DNA of 35,128 bases from Hoeflea sp. (GCF_014359905.1 NZ_JACIYP010000056.1:1-35128); one strand, 5' to 3'. Positions 1 to 7,686 are shown, numbered from the stretch's first letter. The notes: generated by a model from the sequence alone, not told the origin. Numbers and translations: made by a program.

Positions 1-2
1 AG

Positions 3-485
3 GACGGCATCGAGGCGCTCGCCGCGCTGCGGCTGCCCAAGGGCAAATCCAGGACGATCGCGCTTCTGGCCAGGGGCACGGCCAAGAATTACGGCCGCGC
101 CGTCTGCGCCCTGCAAACCGCCATCGCCAGCAATAAGCCCGCCGACTGGCACGACCTGCGCAAGCGCATCAAGTATCACCGCATGCATGTGCAGCTCATG
201 GGGCCCGCCTGGCCCGGCCAAATGCGTCTGCGCGCCGACGTCTCCGACGTGGCCGGAGAAGCGCTCGGCGACGACCACGACCTCGCCTGCCTCGACGCCC
301 TGATCACCGCCGACCCCGGCGCCATCGGCAGCGACGCGGAGATCGCCGTGCTGCGCTCGGTGATGGAGGCGCGCTCGGCGGAGCTGCATGAGCAGGTGCG
401 CGGGATCGTAAAGAACCTGCTCAGGGACGACCGGAAGGTGGTGCGGAAGCGGATCGCGGCGCTGTGGCGGGACGTTGCTGGGTGA
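3..485 (+). CDS. CHAD-domain protein, 5'-truncated by window edge
   Basis: An open frame runs from the first bases of the window to a TGA at 483-485, giving the last 160 residues of a larger protein. The visible part contains a HDLRKRIKYHRMH stretch with alternating basic and His residues, followed by a GDDHDLACLD segment. Both are typical of CHAD domains, the conserved histidine alpha-helical domains known to bind inorganic polyphosphate. CHAD proteins often carry an N-terminal CYTH domain, but that end lies outside the window, so this cannot be judged. The gene is convergent with the downstream tetR-type gene. Family assignment is from recognisable motifs; function beyond polyphosphate binding is inference. 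Confidence 0.8.
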   Translation, partial: DGIEALAALRLPKGKSRTIALLARGTAKNYGRAVCALQTAIASNKPADWHDLRKRIKYHRMHVQLMGPAWPGQMRLRADVSDVAGEALGDDHDLACLDALITADPGAIGSDAEIAVLRSVMEARSAELHEQVRGIVKNLLRDDRKVVRKRIAALWRDVAG

Positions 486-596
486 TGGGAAAAGGGCATG
501 CGATCCTTTGCAGCGACTTCGAGGTATCACCGAAACGGATAGAGGGTTGGACCGTCCGGCGCGGGCCAAAAATCTGAGTAAGCCATCCTTCGACCA

Positions 597-646
597 GAGC
601 ATCTTTCTGCGTTCTGGCTGACCCGCCTGAACGCAGAAAGATGCTC
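597..646. repeat. Perfect 18-bp inverted repeat (REP/RIME-like palindrome)
   Basis: Left arm GAGCATCTTTCTGCGTTC at 597-614 and right arm GAACGCAGAAAGATGCTC at 629-646 are exact reverse complements around a 14-nt loop. There is no T-tract on either side, so it does not look like a Rho-independent terminator. Rhizobial genomes carry many dispersed intergenic palindromes (RIME and related elements). Assignment to that class is inference from position and structure only. Confidence 0.6.
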
Positions 647-763
647 CGGATTCAAGGCGATGGAGCATCCTTTGCGCGTCCGGGCGGACGCACGGCGCCC
701 TAGCGGACACCAAATTCCCTGCGCATCCGTGAAAAACCGGTCCTTGTCCCGCCAGGGCGGATT

Positions 764-788
764 GCCATGCGCGCGCCGTGCGCATGGC
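764..788 (-). terminator. Hairpin after bdcR, no T-tract
   Basis: GCCATGCGC at 764-772 pairs perfectly with GCGCATGGC at 780-788 around a 7-nt loop. It starts 5 bases past the bdcR stop codon in the direction of bdcR transcription. No U-run follows, so it may act as a 3'-end stabiliser or a weak terminator. Confidence 0.4.
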
Positions 789-793
789 CGCGC

Positions 794-1387
794 TCAGGCG
801 GGAAGCTCCCGGGCCAGCGCCCGTCCCGCCATGCGCGCGACGCTCAGGAGCCGGTCAAGGTCGACCCCGCTGCGGGCCTTGGCGGACAGACCTATCATGG
901 TGGTGCCGACGAAGTCCGTCAGGCGTTCCGCCTCTTCCGGGTGACGCGCGGCGATGTAGCCGCGGATCATGTCCTCCGCGGCCGTGTGGAAGACGCACGC
1001 GGCCGCGCGCGCTTCCTGGTCATCGCTGCGGGTGCCTTCCAGCACGAGGCAGCCAATGGCGGCGGGATCGGCAGCATAGCGCCGGGCCGCGTCCTCCAGC
1101 ACCGCTGCAAGACATTCGGCGACCGGGCGGTCGGCCCGCAGGAGCGCCGGAAGCGGAATTGCGCCGGTGAGGGCATAGCGGTCGAGAACGCGGGCGTAGA
1201 GCCCGGCCTTGCTGCCGAAGGCGGCGTAGAAACTGGGCGGGTTGATGCCCAGGGCTGCGGTGACGTCCGCAACGCTGACAGCGTCGTAGCCGCGCTCGTG
1301 GAACAGGCGCTGGGCCGTAGCCACGGCCTGGTCGAGATCAAAGCGGCGCGGACGGCCGCGTGGACGCGAATTATTTGTAGTGGTCAT
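794..1387 (-). CDS. bdcR: TetR-family repressor, BdcR-like
   Basis: This 197-residue TetR/AcrR regulator opens with a basic GRPRRF segment, then a helix-turn-helix around VSVADVTAALGINPPSFYAAF (about residues 33-52), and a ligand-binding domain. The HTH, the CLVLEG segment and the TDFVGTTMIGLSAKAR segment closely resemble Escherichia coli BdcR (YjgJ), which controls the adjacent biofilm-dispersal gene bdcA. The start at 1387 (MTTTNNS) is preferred over a longer frame because the upstream residues are non-conserved and would run into the bdcA leader. It is divergent from bdcA with a 71-bp gap, so autoregulation and repression of bdcA from shared sites is the natural model. Homology is recalled, not searched. 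Confidence 0.85.
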   Translation of the reverse strand: MTTTNNSRPRGRPRRFDLDQAVATAQRLFHERGYDAVSVADVTAALGINPPSFYAAFGSKAGLYARVLDRYALTGAIPLPALLRADRPVAECLAAVLEDAARRYAADPAAIGCLVLEGTRSDDQEARAAACVFHTAAEDMIRGYIAARHPEEAERLTDFVGTTMIGLSAKARSGVDLDRLLSVARMAGRALARELPA

Positions 1388-1439
1388 TACATAATATCTT
1401 GACGAGTTCGACAGGATGTTTGTGTAGCACTCATTACAT
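1384..1439. promoter_or_regulatory. bdcR/bdcA divergent control region with direct repeat
   Basis: The 9-mer TCATTACAT occurs at 1384-1392 and again at 1431-1439, one copy overlapping the bdcR start and the other just upstream of the bdcA ribosome site. Between them, TTGACG at 1399-1404 with TGTAGC at 1423-1428 (18-bp spacing) is a possible bdcA promoter. The repeats are candidate TetR-type binding sites; this is inference. Confidence 0.4.
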
Positions 1440-1458
1440 TTTTTCTCAAGGAGCGCAG

Positions 1459-2172
1459 ATGTCCATCTCTCAAGCAAAATCCGTTCTGGTGCTCGGCGGC
1501 AGCCGGGGTATCGGAGCAGCCATTGTCCGGCGGTTTGCGGCCGAAGGCGCCGCGGTCACCTTTACCTATGCCGGATCCAGGGATGCGGCGGATCAGCTGG
1601 CTGCCGTGACGGGGAGCACGGCCGTCCAGACAGACAGCGCCGACCGCGATGCCGTGATCGCCCGGGTGCGCGAAAGCGGCGCTCTGGATGTGCTGGTGGT
1701 CAATGCCGGGATTGCCATTTTCGGCGATGCCCTGGACCAGGACCCGGATGCGATCGACCGCCTTTTTCAGATCAATATCCAGACCCCCTACCATGCCTCG
1801 GTGGAGGCGGCGCGGCAGATGCCGGACGGTGGACGGATCATCGTCATCGGTTCCGTCAACGGTGACCGGATGCCGATTCCGGGCATGGCATCCTATGCGG
1901 TGAGCAAGTCCGCCCTGCAAGGGTTGGCGCGGGGGCTGGCGCGCGATTTCGGGCCTCGCGGGATCACGATCAATGTCGTCCAGCCGGGACCGGTCGATAC
2001 CGACGCAAACCCGGCGGACGGACCGATGAAGGACCTGATGCACAGCTTCATGGCCATCAAGCGCCACGGGCGACCGGAGGAAGTTGCGGGAATGGTCGCC
2101 TGGCTTGCGGGACCCGAGGCCGGCTTCGTGACGGGCGCGATGCATACGATTGACGGTGCGTTCGGCGCCTGA
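1459..2172 (+). CDS. bdcA: SDR oxidoreductase, BdcA-like biofilm dispersal protein
   Basis: A 237-residue classical short-chain dehydrogenase/reductase, the same length as E. coli BdcA. The cofactor motif GGSRGIG lies at about residues 13-19, the NAG motif is in LVVNAGIAIFG, and the catalytic SYAVSK (YxxxK) is followed by GLARDFGPRGITINVVQPGP. Long segments such as PYHASVEAARQMP, GSVNGDRMP and MAIKRHG match E. coli BdcA (YjgI) as I recall it. BdcA promotes biofilm dispersal and was reported to bind cyclic-di-GMP. The start at 1459 has a strong AAGGAG at 1448-1453; an in-frame GTG/ATG extension to 1399 would overlap the promoter and is rejected. It is divergent from bdcR. Confidence 0.9.
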   Translation: MSISQAKSVLVLGGSRGIGAAIVRRFAAEGAAVTFTYAGSRDAADQLAAVTGSTAVQTDSADRDAVIARVRESGALDVLVVNAGIAIFGDALDQDPDAIDRLFQINIQTPYHASVEAARQMPDGGRIIVIGSVNGDRMPIPGMASYAVSKSALQGLARGLARDFGPRGITINVVQPGPVDTDANPADGPMKDLMHSFMAIKRHGRPEEVAGMVAWLAGPEAGFVTGAMHTIDGAFGA

Positions 2173-2180
2173 TCGCCAAG

Positions 2181-2214
2181 ACGCGAGAGGAGCCGAAGCC
2201 GGCGCCTCTCGCGT
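2181..2214 (+). terminator. Strong stem-loop after bdcA
   Basis: ACGCGAGAGG at 2181-2190 pairs perfectly with CCTCTCGCGT at 2205-2214, with an additional inner GCC/GGC stem (2192-2194 with 2201-2203). It begins 9 bases past the bdcA stop. There is no T-tract, so it is a probable 3' end structure rather than a textbook intrinsic terminator. The rest of the 2173-2405 gap shows nothing recognisable. Confidence 0.5.
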
Positions 2215-2405
2215 TGCAGGGCTTGGCGGGACAGCTGGGCGTTGCTTCTGTCAAAACCAGACGGTCCTCTTTCCATCGATCTCCCACGCAGATCATGGTT
2301 GTCGGATCGGCAGCTTCCGGGCGCGGCCGGCGTCAGCGGAACGGCGTCAATGGCGGCGCGAATCTGCCTTGGCGCCTGCCGTTCGAACGCCCCGAACCAG
2401 CCCCC

Positions 2406-3314
2406 TCACCCGATCACCTCCGCCCCGACGCAGGCATGCCGGGCGCATTCCAGCTCCAGCGTCGTGTGGCCGAGGCCGAAATCCTGTTTCAGCCTCGCCT
2501 TGACCGCCTGCTTGATCGCGTCGGCGTCGCCCCAGCGGCCGGCGTCAATGACCAGGTGGGCGTCGAGTGCTGCTTCGTGTTCCTGCATCTGCCAGAGGTG
2601 CAGGTGATGCACGCTTTCGATGCCGTCCACGGCCTCGATGGACTTGATCACCTTCTGGGCGCTGAGTTCCGGCGGCGTGCCGAGCATCAGGATGTGGATG
2701 ACGCCACCGATTTCGCCAAACGACATCCACAGGATGTAGCCGGCGATCAGGAGCGTCACCGCCGGGTCGATCCATTGCCAGTCATAGAGGATGATCAGCG
2801 TGCCCGCGAAGATCACCGCCACCGAGCCCAGAGCATCGGCGACATTGTGCAGGAAGGCCGCGCGGATGTTGACGCTTTCCTTCGACAGCCGGTAGGTGAG
2901 CATCGCGGTGACCACGTCGACGAGAAGGGCCACGCCCGCGATGATCACCACCAGCCAGCCATCGACGCCCGAGGGTTCGATGAAGCGCATCACCGCCTCG
3001 TAGACGAGATAGAGCCCGATGACGACCAGCGTGGTGTAGTTGATCAGCGCCGCCACCACTTCGGCGCGGCCGTAGCCGAAGGTCATGGCATTGTCGGCCG
3101 GGCGGCGGGCGATCTTGCGGGCGAAGAAGGCGATGACCAGCGACAGCGCGTCGGAGAGATTGTGGATGGCGTCGGCGATCATCGCCAGGCTGCCCGACAC
3201 AATGCCGCCGATGATCTGCACCACCGTGAGCCCCAGATTGACGGCCACCGCCCAGGCGACGCGGGAATCGCCCGCAGCCGGATCGACATGGTGATGGTGA
3301 TGATGGCCTGCCAT
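2406..3314 (-). CDS. CDF-family divalent metal exporter with natural His6 N-terminus
   Basis: This 302-residue cation diffusion facilitator has about six transmembrane helices (roughly residues 17-295 include the core and cytoplasmic domain). The metal site pairs are visible: H51-x3-D55 in TM2 and H156-x3-D160 in TM5. The HD/HD arrangement is typical of Zn(Cd/Co)-type CDF proteins such as CzcD/ZitB. A cytoplasmic ferredoxin-like domain follows (VHHLHLWQMQEHEAALDAHLV). Unusually, the protein begins MAGHHHHHHVDP, a natural hexahistidine close to the start codon. It likely exports zinc or a related ion in exchange for protons. It is divergent from the globin gene; no metalloregulator is adjacent. 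The exact metal is inferred from the motif. Confidence 0.92.
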   Translation of the reverse strand: MAGHHHHHHVDPAAGDSRVAWAVAVNLGLTVVQIIGGIVSGSLAMIADAIHNLSDALSLVIAFFARKIARRPADNAMTFGYGRAEVVAALINYTTLVVIGLYLVYEAVMRFIEPSGVDGWLVVIIAGVALLVDVVTAMLTYRLSKESVNIRAAFLHNVADALGSVAVIFAGTLIILYDWQWIDPAVTLLIAGYILWMSFGEIGGVIHILMLGTPPELSAQKVIKSIEAVDGIESVHHLHLWQMQEHEAALDAHLVIDAGRWGDADAIKQAVKARLKQDFGLGHTTLELECARHACVGAEVIG

Positions 3315-3468
3315 GATGTGTCGCCTGTGCTGTGAGTGTCGGGCATTCGCAAATCACAGGGGCGCCCGCGCGAGCCTGGCGCGCCCTGCCGAAACGCCGG
3401 TTCTACGCCATCCCGCAACAAAAGCCACACGCCAAACCGTCACAACGTGCGGAGGCCGACCTGGCTCG

Positions 3469-3496
3469 CGCCCGCAAACAGCTTGTTTTGCGGGCG
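3469..3496. promoter_or_regulatory. 10-bp GC-rich hairpin in CDF/globin divergent region
   Basis: CGCCCGCAAA at 3469-3478 pairs with TTTGCGGGCG at 3487-3496 around an 8-nt loop. It lies between divergent genes (CDF start 3314, globin start 3548), so it is not a terminator for either. It could be an operator or a leader structure for the globin mRNA. Confidence 0.4.
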
Positions 3497-3547
3497 TGCG
3501 ATGGGCAAATAGGAAAAACCAAACCCTATTCTGAAGGCTGAGACAGC

Positions 3548-4303
3548 GTGCATACATCTGCCTATCCCACATTTGCGACCCGGCATGGCTACATGTCGGA
3601 AGAAATCCAGCGCAAGTTCATCATCTGGGCGATCGATAGGGGCCTGCTGCCCAGGGATGCGCACCGGATGGCGCAGGTCATCTCGCTCGACGCCCCCAAC
3701 GATCCGGGCAAGCCGATCCAGGTCTGGCAGCTGTTTTCGGTGCTCGGACCGGACCGGATCGTCGCCATCGTGCGCAATTTCTATGAGCGCGTGTTTGCCG
3801 ACGAGGAGTGGTTCACCTCGCCCTTCGCCCGCGTCGGTCCCCTCGACCATCATGTCATGACCCAGGCTTCGATGTGGGTCGACGTGATGGGCGGCGGGCC
3901 GGCCTATCACGGCGGCGATTTCCGGCTGAACTTCCACCACACCCACAACGCCATTCAGGTGATGAACGACAAGGGCGCGAAACGCTGGACCGAACTGATG
4001 GTGGCGGCGCTGGACGCGAGTTCCGCGCACATGACCGACGATCCGCGCGTGCGGCCGGCGCTCAACACGTTCCTCACCTATTTCATGGGCAAGTATGCGC
4101 AGGAATTCGCGTTTGCGGACACCTACGCGTTCGGCGAGATCAATCCGCCGCTGAGGCGCAAGCTCAATTTCATGACCATGAGCACGGAGGCGATCGAGGC
4201 GCTGAGCGAGCAGGAACTGCGCCAGGCGCTCAATGAGCGCGGCGTCGACACGTCAGCCTATCCGCAGAAGGCCGACCTGGTGAACAAGGCGCAGATGCTG
4301 TGA
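3548..4303 (+). CDS. Group II-like truncated haemoglobin with C-terminal SAP-like module
   Basis: This is a 251-residue protein from a GTG start at 3548 (GAAGGC at 3534-3539 upstream); ATG at 3593 is an alternative start. Residues 60-190 look like a truncated haemoglobin: NFYERVFADEEWF (B/CD region), FHHTHNAI with candidate proximal His residues at 130-133, and KRWTELM, where the Trp matches the G8 Trp of group II trHbs. About 60 residues precede the globin and about 60 follow. Residues 217-251 (LSEQELRQALNERGVDTSAY then KADLVNKAQML) resemble a SAP helix-loop-helix, a module usually binding nucleic acid. Typical trHbs have 120-140 residues, so this is an extended fusion. Ligand (O2/NO) and any DNA role are inferred. 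Confidence 0.75.
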   Translation: MHTSAYPTFATRHGYMSEEIQRKFIIWAIDRGLLPRDAHRMAQVISLDAPNDPGKPIQVWQLFSVLGPDRIVAIVRNFYERVFADEEWFTSPFARVGPLDHHVMTQASMWVDVMGGGPAYHGGDFRLNFHHTHNAIQVMNDKGAKRWTELMVAALDASSAHMTDDPRVRPALNTFLTYFMGKYAQEFAFADTYAFGEINPPLRRKLNFMTMSTEAIEALSEQELRQALNERGVDTSAYPQKADLVNKAQML

Positions 4304-4331
4304 AGGTGCAGGCGGCGCGAATGCCCCGCCC

Positions 4332-5333
4332 TCACCCGGCCACCGGCCTCAGCGTGCCGCGCTCGATCACCCGGCAGGGAAACAGCCGGGCCTCGGGATA
4401 GCGGTCGGGGTTTTCCAGCATCGAGACGATGAGTTCGATCGAGGATTGGATGATCGAGCTGACCGGCTGGCGGATGGTGGTCAGGTTGATGTTCTCCCAG
4501 CCGGCCATCTCCATGTCGTTGAGCCCGATCAGGCCGATGTCCTCCGGCACCTTGAGCCCTGCCCCGGTTATCGCGCTGAGCGCGCCGATGGACAGGACAT
4601 CGTCGCCGCAGAAATAGGCTTGAGCCGGATGCTCTTTCAGTCGCTCCAGCATCTCCTTGCGGCCCGCATTGAAGGAATAGGCCTCGGCAAACGAATGCCG
4701 CACCGCGATGTCCGGATATCGCGCGAGCTCTTCCATGAAGCCGCGGAACCGGTCCTGGGTCGACGTCGCCAGCTCAGGCCCGCCGAGAAAGGCCACGTCG
4801 GTGTAGCCGCGTTTGATCAGTTCGCGCGCGGCCATGCGGCCGCATTCGACATTGTCGATGCCCACCACATGCACCTCGGGCGAACTGGCGTAGCGGCCGA
4901 AACTGTGCACCACCGGCACACCCGCATCGCGGAAGGATTTGGCGAATCCCGGCGGCAGCGTCGAGGAGGCCACCACCACGCCATCGACCGAATATTGCCT
5001 GAGCATACGGATCGAGTTTGCGGGATCGGTTTCATCGGACAGATTGACCAGCAGCGGCCGCAGTCCCCGGTCCTGCAGGCCGCGGGTGAACAGGTCGAAC
5101 ACCTCGAGAAAGATCGGGTTGTGAAAATTGTTCGACACCAGGCCGATGAGCTTGGTGCGGCCGGTGGTCAGGCTCGAGGCCAGGGCATTGGGGCTGTAGC
5201 CGAGCTCGGTGGCGGCCTTTTCGACCTTGCGGCGCATTTTCAGCGACACCGATGCGCCATCGGTGAAGGTGCGCGACACAGCGGCCCGCGACACGCCCGC
5301 CCTTTCGGCGACATCCTTCAGCGTTGGCGGCAT
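4332..5333 (-). CDS. LacI-family transcriptional regulator of the adjacent sugar ABC operon
   Basis: A 333-residue LacI/GalR regulator. The N-terminal helix-turn-helix is TLKDVAERAGVSRAAVSRTF (residues 4-23), followed by the hinge ELGYSPNALASSL and a periplasmic-binding-protein-like effector domain (IGLVSNNFHNPIF, VVGIDNVECGRMAARELIKRG, PEDIGLIGLNDMEMAGW). The start at 5333 is set by AGGAGA about 10 bases upstream and by the family's usual N-terminus; a longer frame to 5444 would run through the operator. It is divergent from an ABC sugar importer and a perfect 20-bp palindrome lies between them, so it most likely represses that operon and itself. The inducer is not evident. Confidence 0.93.
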   Translation of the reverse strand: MPPTLKDVAERAGVSRAAVSRTFTDGASVSLKMRRKVEKAATELGYSPNALASSLTTGRTKLIGLVSNNFHNPIFLEVFDLFTRGLQDRGLRPLLVNLSDETDPANSIRMLRQYSVDGVVVASSTLPPGFAKSFRDAGVPVVHSFGRYASSPEVHVVGIDNVECGRMAARELIKRGYTDVAFLGGPELATSTQDRFRGFMEELARYPDIAVRHSFAEAYSFNAGRKEMLERLKEHPAQAYFCGDDVLSIGALSAITGAGLKVPEDIGLIGLNDMEMAGWENINLTTIRQPVSSIIQSSIELIVSMLENPDRYPEARLFPCRVIERGTLRPVAG

Positions 5334-5416
5334 AGTGCGGCATCTCCTGTCGATGCGGTGCGGCAAGATGTCATTACTGCCCAGAAAACCGCCGGAAAGC
5401 AAGAATGTCAAAATCA

Positions 5417-5436
5417 TTTTGCAACCGGTTGCAAAA
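5417..5436. promoter_or_regulatory. LacI-type operator, perfect 20-bp palindrome
   Basis: TTTTGCAACCGGTTGCAAAA is an exact palindrome centred on a CG step, the hallmark of LacI/GalR-family operators. It lies 84 bases upstream of the LacI start and 89 bases upstream of the binding-protein start, in the right place to control both divergent units. Confidence 0.85.
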
Positions 5437-5525
5437 CTTGTCAATTCGTGGTTTCCTCATCACCGAGAGAGACGGCGGGAGGCCGGCCTTTCCACGTAGT
5501 CGATGCAAAACTCTGGGAGGAGACC

Positions 5526-6476
5526 ATGATGTCATTGACCAAGAAGCTCGCCTTGGCCGTTGCGGTATTCGCGGCGCCGGCCTTAAGCGCAACCACCGCA
5601 TCCGCCGAGGGCGAACGCTACGTTCTCGTCAGCCATGCGCCCGACAGCGACAGCTGGTGGAACACCATCAAGAACGGCATCGCGCTGGCCGGCAAGCAGA
5701 TGAATGTCGAGGTCGAGTACCGCAACCCGCCGACCGGCGACCTGGCCGACATGGCCCGCATCATCGATCAGGCCGCAGCCTCCGGCCCCAACGGCATCAT
5801 CACCACGCTGGCCGATTTCGACGTGCTGTCCGGCCCGATCAAGGCGGCCGTGGCGTCCGGCATCGACGTCATCATCATGAATTCCGGCACGCCCGAGCAG
5901 GCCCGCGAAGTCGGCGCGCTGATGTATGTCGGCCAGCCCGAATATGATGCAGGCCATGCCGCGGGGCTGCGCGCCAAGGGCGACGGCGTCGGCTCGTTCC
6001 TCTGCGTCAACCACTACATATCCTCGCCCGCCTCGACCGAGCGCTGCCAGGGATTCGCCGACGGCCTGGGCGTGGATCTGGGCAACCAGATGATCGATTC
6101 CGGCCAGGATCCGGCCGAAATCAAGAACCGCGTCATGGCTTACCTCAACTCCAATCCGGACACCGATGCGGTGCTCACGCTCGGGCCGACCAGCGCCGAT
6201 CCGACGCTGCTGGCGCTTCAGGAAAACGGCATGGCCGGCGACATCTATTTCGGCACCTTTGACCTCGGCGCCAACATCGTCGAAGGCATCAAGGCCGGCA
6301 CCATCAAGTGGGGCATCGACCAGCAGCCGTTCCTGCAGGCCTATCTGCCGGTCGTGGTGATGACCAATTACCATCGCTACGGCGTGCTGCCGGGCAACAA
6401 CATCAACTCGGGCCCCGGCTTCGTCACCGCCGAAGGCCTCGAGATGGTCGAAAAATACGCGGGCGAATACCGCTAA
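5526..6476 (+). CDS. Sugar ABC transporter periplasmic binding protein
   Basis: A 316-residue type I periplasmic binding protein (Peripla_BP_4, RbsB/FrcB-like). A Sec signal peptide (KKLALAVAVFAAPALSATTASA) occupies about residues 6-27. The mature domain starts RYVLVSHAPDSDSWWNTIKNG and contains NPPTGDLADMARIIDQAAA, TDAVLTLGP and GTIKWGIDQQPFLQAYLPV, all characteristic of this class. GGGAGG at 5515-5520 supports the start at 5526 or the adjacent ATG at 5529. It is first gene of a three-gene importer with permease and ATPase downstream, under a divergent LacI regulator. The substrate is probably a sugar or polyol; the sequence alone does not identify which. Confidence 0.93.
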   Translation: MMSLTKKLALAVAVFAAPALSATTASAEGERYVLVSHAPDSDSWWNTIKNGIALAGKQMNVEVEYRNPPTGDLADMARIIDQAAASGPNGIITTLADFDVLSGPIKAAVASGIDVIIMNSGTPEQAREVGALMYVGQPEYDAGHAAGLRAKGDGVGSFLCVNHYISSPASTERCQGFADGLGVDLGNQMIDSGQDPAEIKNRVMAYLNSNPDTDAVLTLGPTSADPTLLALQENGMAGDIYFGTFDLGANIVEGIKAGTIKWGIDQQPFLQAYLPVVVMTNYHRYGVLPGNNINSGPGFVTAEGLEMVEKYAGEYR

Positions 6477-6489
6477 GGGGCTCCTCCCC

Positions 6490-6521
6490 GGCAGTGGCGC
6501 CTTCGTGCGCCGCTGCCTTTT
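6490..6521 (+). terminator. Hairpin plus T-tract between binding protein and permease
   Basis: GGCAGTGGCGC at 6490-6500 pairs with GCGCCGCTGCC at 6507-6517 (one T-G wobble) around a 6-nt loop, followed by TTTT at 6518-6521. Because the next gene is on the same strand and belongs to the same importer, this is best read as a partial terminator that raises binding-protein mRNA over permease mRNA. Confidence 0.65.
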
Positions 6522-6563
6522 CATCCCGCATCCATTCACGTCCATCCACGTCTGTGAGGCATC

Positions 6564-7685
6564 ATGTCCGATACGGCTCAAGCACAGCCAGGCGACGAAC
6601 GCATCAAACAGACCTCCGCCCTGCGCAAGGCGCTGATCCGTCCCGAACTCGGCGGCATCTGCGGCACGGTGATCGTGTTCGTGCTTTTTGCGATTTTCGC
6701 CGGCGACAGCGGCATGTTCAATTCGCAAGGCATTCTCAACTGGTCCATCGTCTCGGCCCAGTTCATGATCATCGCGGTGGGCGCCTGCCTGCTGATGATC
6801 GCCGGCGAGTTCGATCTCTCGGTGGGGTCCATGATCGGCTTTGCCGGCATGATGATCGCCATCTTCTCCATCACGCTCGAATGGCCGGTGTGGCAGGCGA
6901 TCCTCGTCACCTTCGCGCTCTGCATGGCGATCGGCGCGCTCAACGGCATCATCGTGGTGCGCACCGGGCTGCCGAGCTTCATCGTCACGCTGGCGTTCCT
7001 GTTCATCCTGCGCGGCTTCACCATCTACCTGCCGCAGCTGATCGAGCGCAAGACCATCATCGGCGGCATCGACAAGGCGGCGGAAGGCGACTGGCTGGCG
7101 GCCCTGTTCGGCGGCAAGATCCTGGGCGGCCTATTCACCTGGCTCGGCGACGCCGGAATCATCTCGGTGTTCGAGCGGGGAAATCGCGCCGGCCAGCCGG
7201 TGGTCGACGGCATTCCGATGCTGATCGTCTGGGCGCTTGCGCTGGTGGCGTTCGGCCATTTCGTGCTGACCCGCACCAAATTCGGCAACTGGATCTTCGC
7301 CGCCGGCGGCGACGCCCAGGCCGCGCGCTATGTCGGCGTGCCGGTCAACCGGGTGAAGATCCTGATGTTCATGTTCACCGCCTTCTGCGCCACCGTCTTC
7401 GCCACCTGCCAGGTGATGGAGTTCGGCTCGGCCGGCGCCGACCGCGGCCTGCTCAAGGAGTTCGAGGCGATCATCGCGGTGGTCATCGGCGGCGCGCTAC
7501 TCACCGGCGGCTACGGTTCGGTGATCGGGGCGGCGCTCGGCGCACTGATTTTCGGCGTGGTGCAGCAGGGCCTGTTCTTCGCCAATGTCGAAAGCTCGCT
7601 GTTCCGGGTATTCCTCGGCGTCATCCTTTTGTTCGCGGTGGTGCTTAACACCTACATAAGACGCATGATCACGGGGGAGCGATGA
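6564..7685 (+). CDS. Sugar ABC transporter permease (RbsC/FrcC type)
   Basis: A 373-residue integral membrane protein of the BPD_transp_2 family. It has about 8-10 hydrophobic helices and the diagnostic [20 protein letters not shown] segment (about residues 77-96), conserved in ribose/fructose-type permeases, plus [22 protein letters not shown] and [21 protein letters not shown] near the C-terminus. A GAGG lies just upstream of the ATG. The stop is followed after one base by the ATPase start, so the two are co-translated. It presumably dimerises to form the inner-membrane channel of the importer. Confidence 0.93.
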   Translation: MSDTAQAQPGDERIKQTSALRKALIRPELGGICGTVIVFVLFAIFAGDSGMFNSQGILNWSIVSAQFMIIAVGACLLMIAGEFDLSVGSMIGFAGMMIAIFSITLEWPVWQAILVTFALCMAIGALNGIIVVRTGLPSFIVTLAFLFILRGFTIYLPQLIERKTIIGGIDKAAEGDWLAALFGGKILGGLFTWLGDAGIISVFERGNRAGQPVVDGIPMLIVWALALVAFGHFVLTRTKFGNWIFAAGGDAQAARYVGVPVNRVKILMFMFTAFCATVFATCQVMEFGSAGADRGLLKEFEAIIAVVIGGALLTGGYGSVIGAALGALIFGVVQQGLFFANVESSLFRVFLGVILLFAVVLNTYIRRMITGER

Positions 7686-7686
7686 G

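Larger units (their letters stand above)
486..793. other. Gene-free interval with palindromes
   Basis: This 308-bp gap lies between the convergent CHAD and bdcR genes. It holds a perfect 18-bp inverted repeat at 597-646, a degenerate second copy of its outer sequence near 663-679, a short stem (676-681 with 686-691), and a 9-bp hairpin at 764-788 just past the bdcR stop. Short open frames here have no recognisable protein features and I do not consider them genes. Confidence 0.6.

Noticed and set aside
2214..3335. Long + strand open frame opposite the CDF gene
   Set aside because: Its translation is rich in His, Asp and Arg with no domain, as expected for antisense of a GC-rich membrane protein; the minus-strand CDF motifs are unmistakable.
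3508..3530. AATAGG/CCTATT inverted repeat before the globin gene
   Set aside because: Only 6-bp arms with an 11-nt spacer; this is expected by chance.
4446..5525. In-frame upstream extension of the sugar-binding protein over 1 kb
   Set aside because: It is antisense to the LacI gene, lacks a ribosome site, and the signal peptide begins exactly at the ATG 5526/5529 behind GGGAGG.
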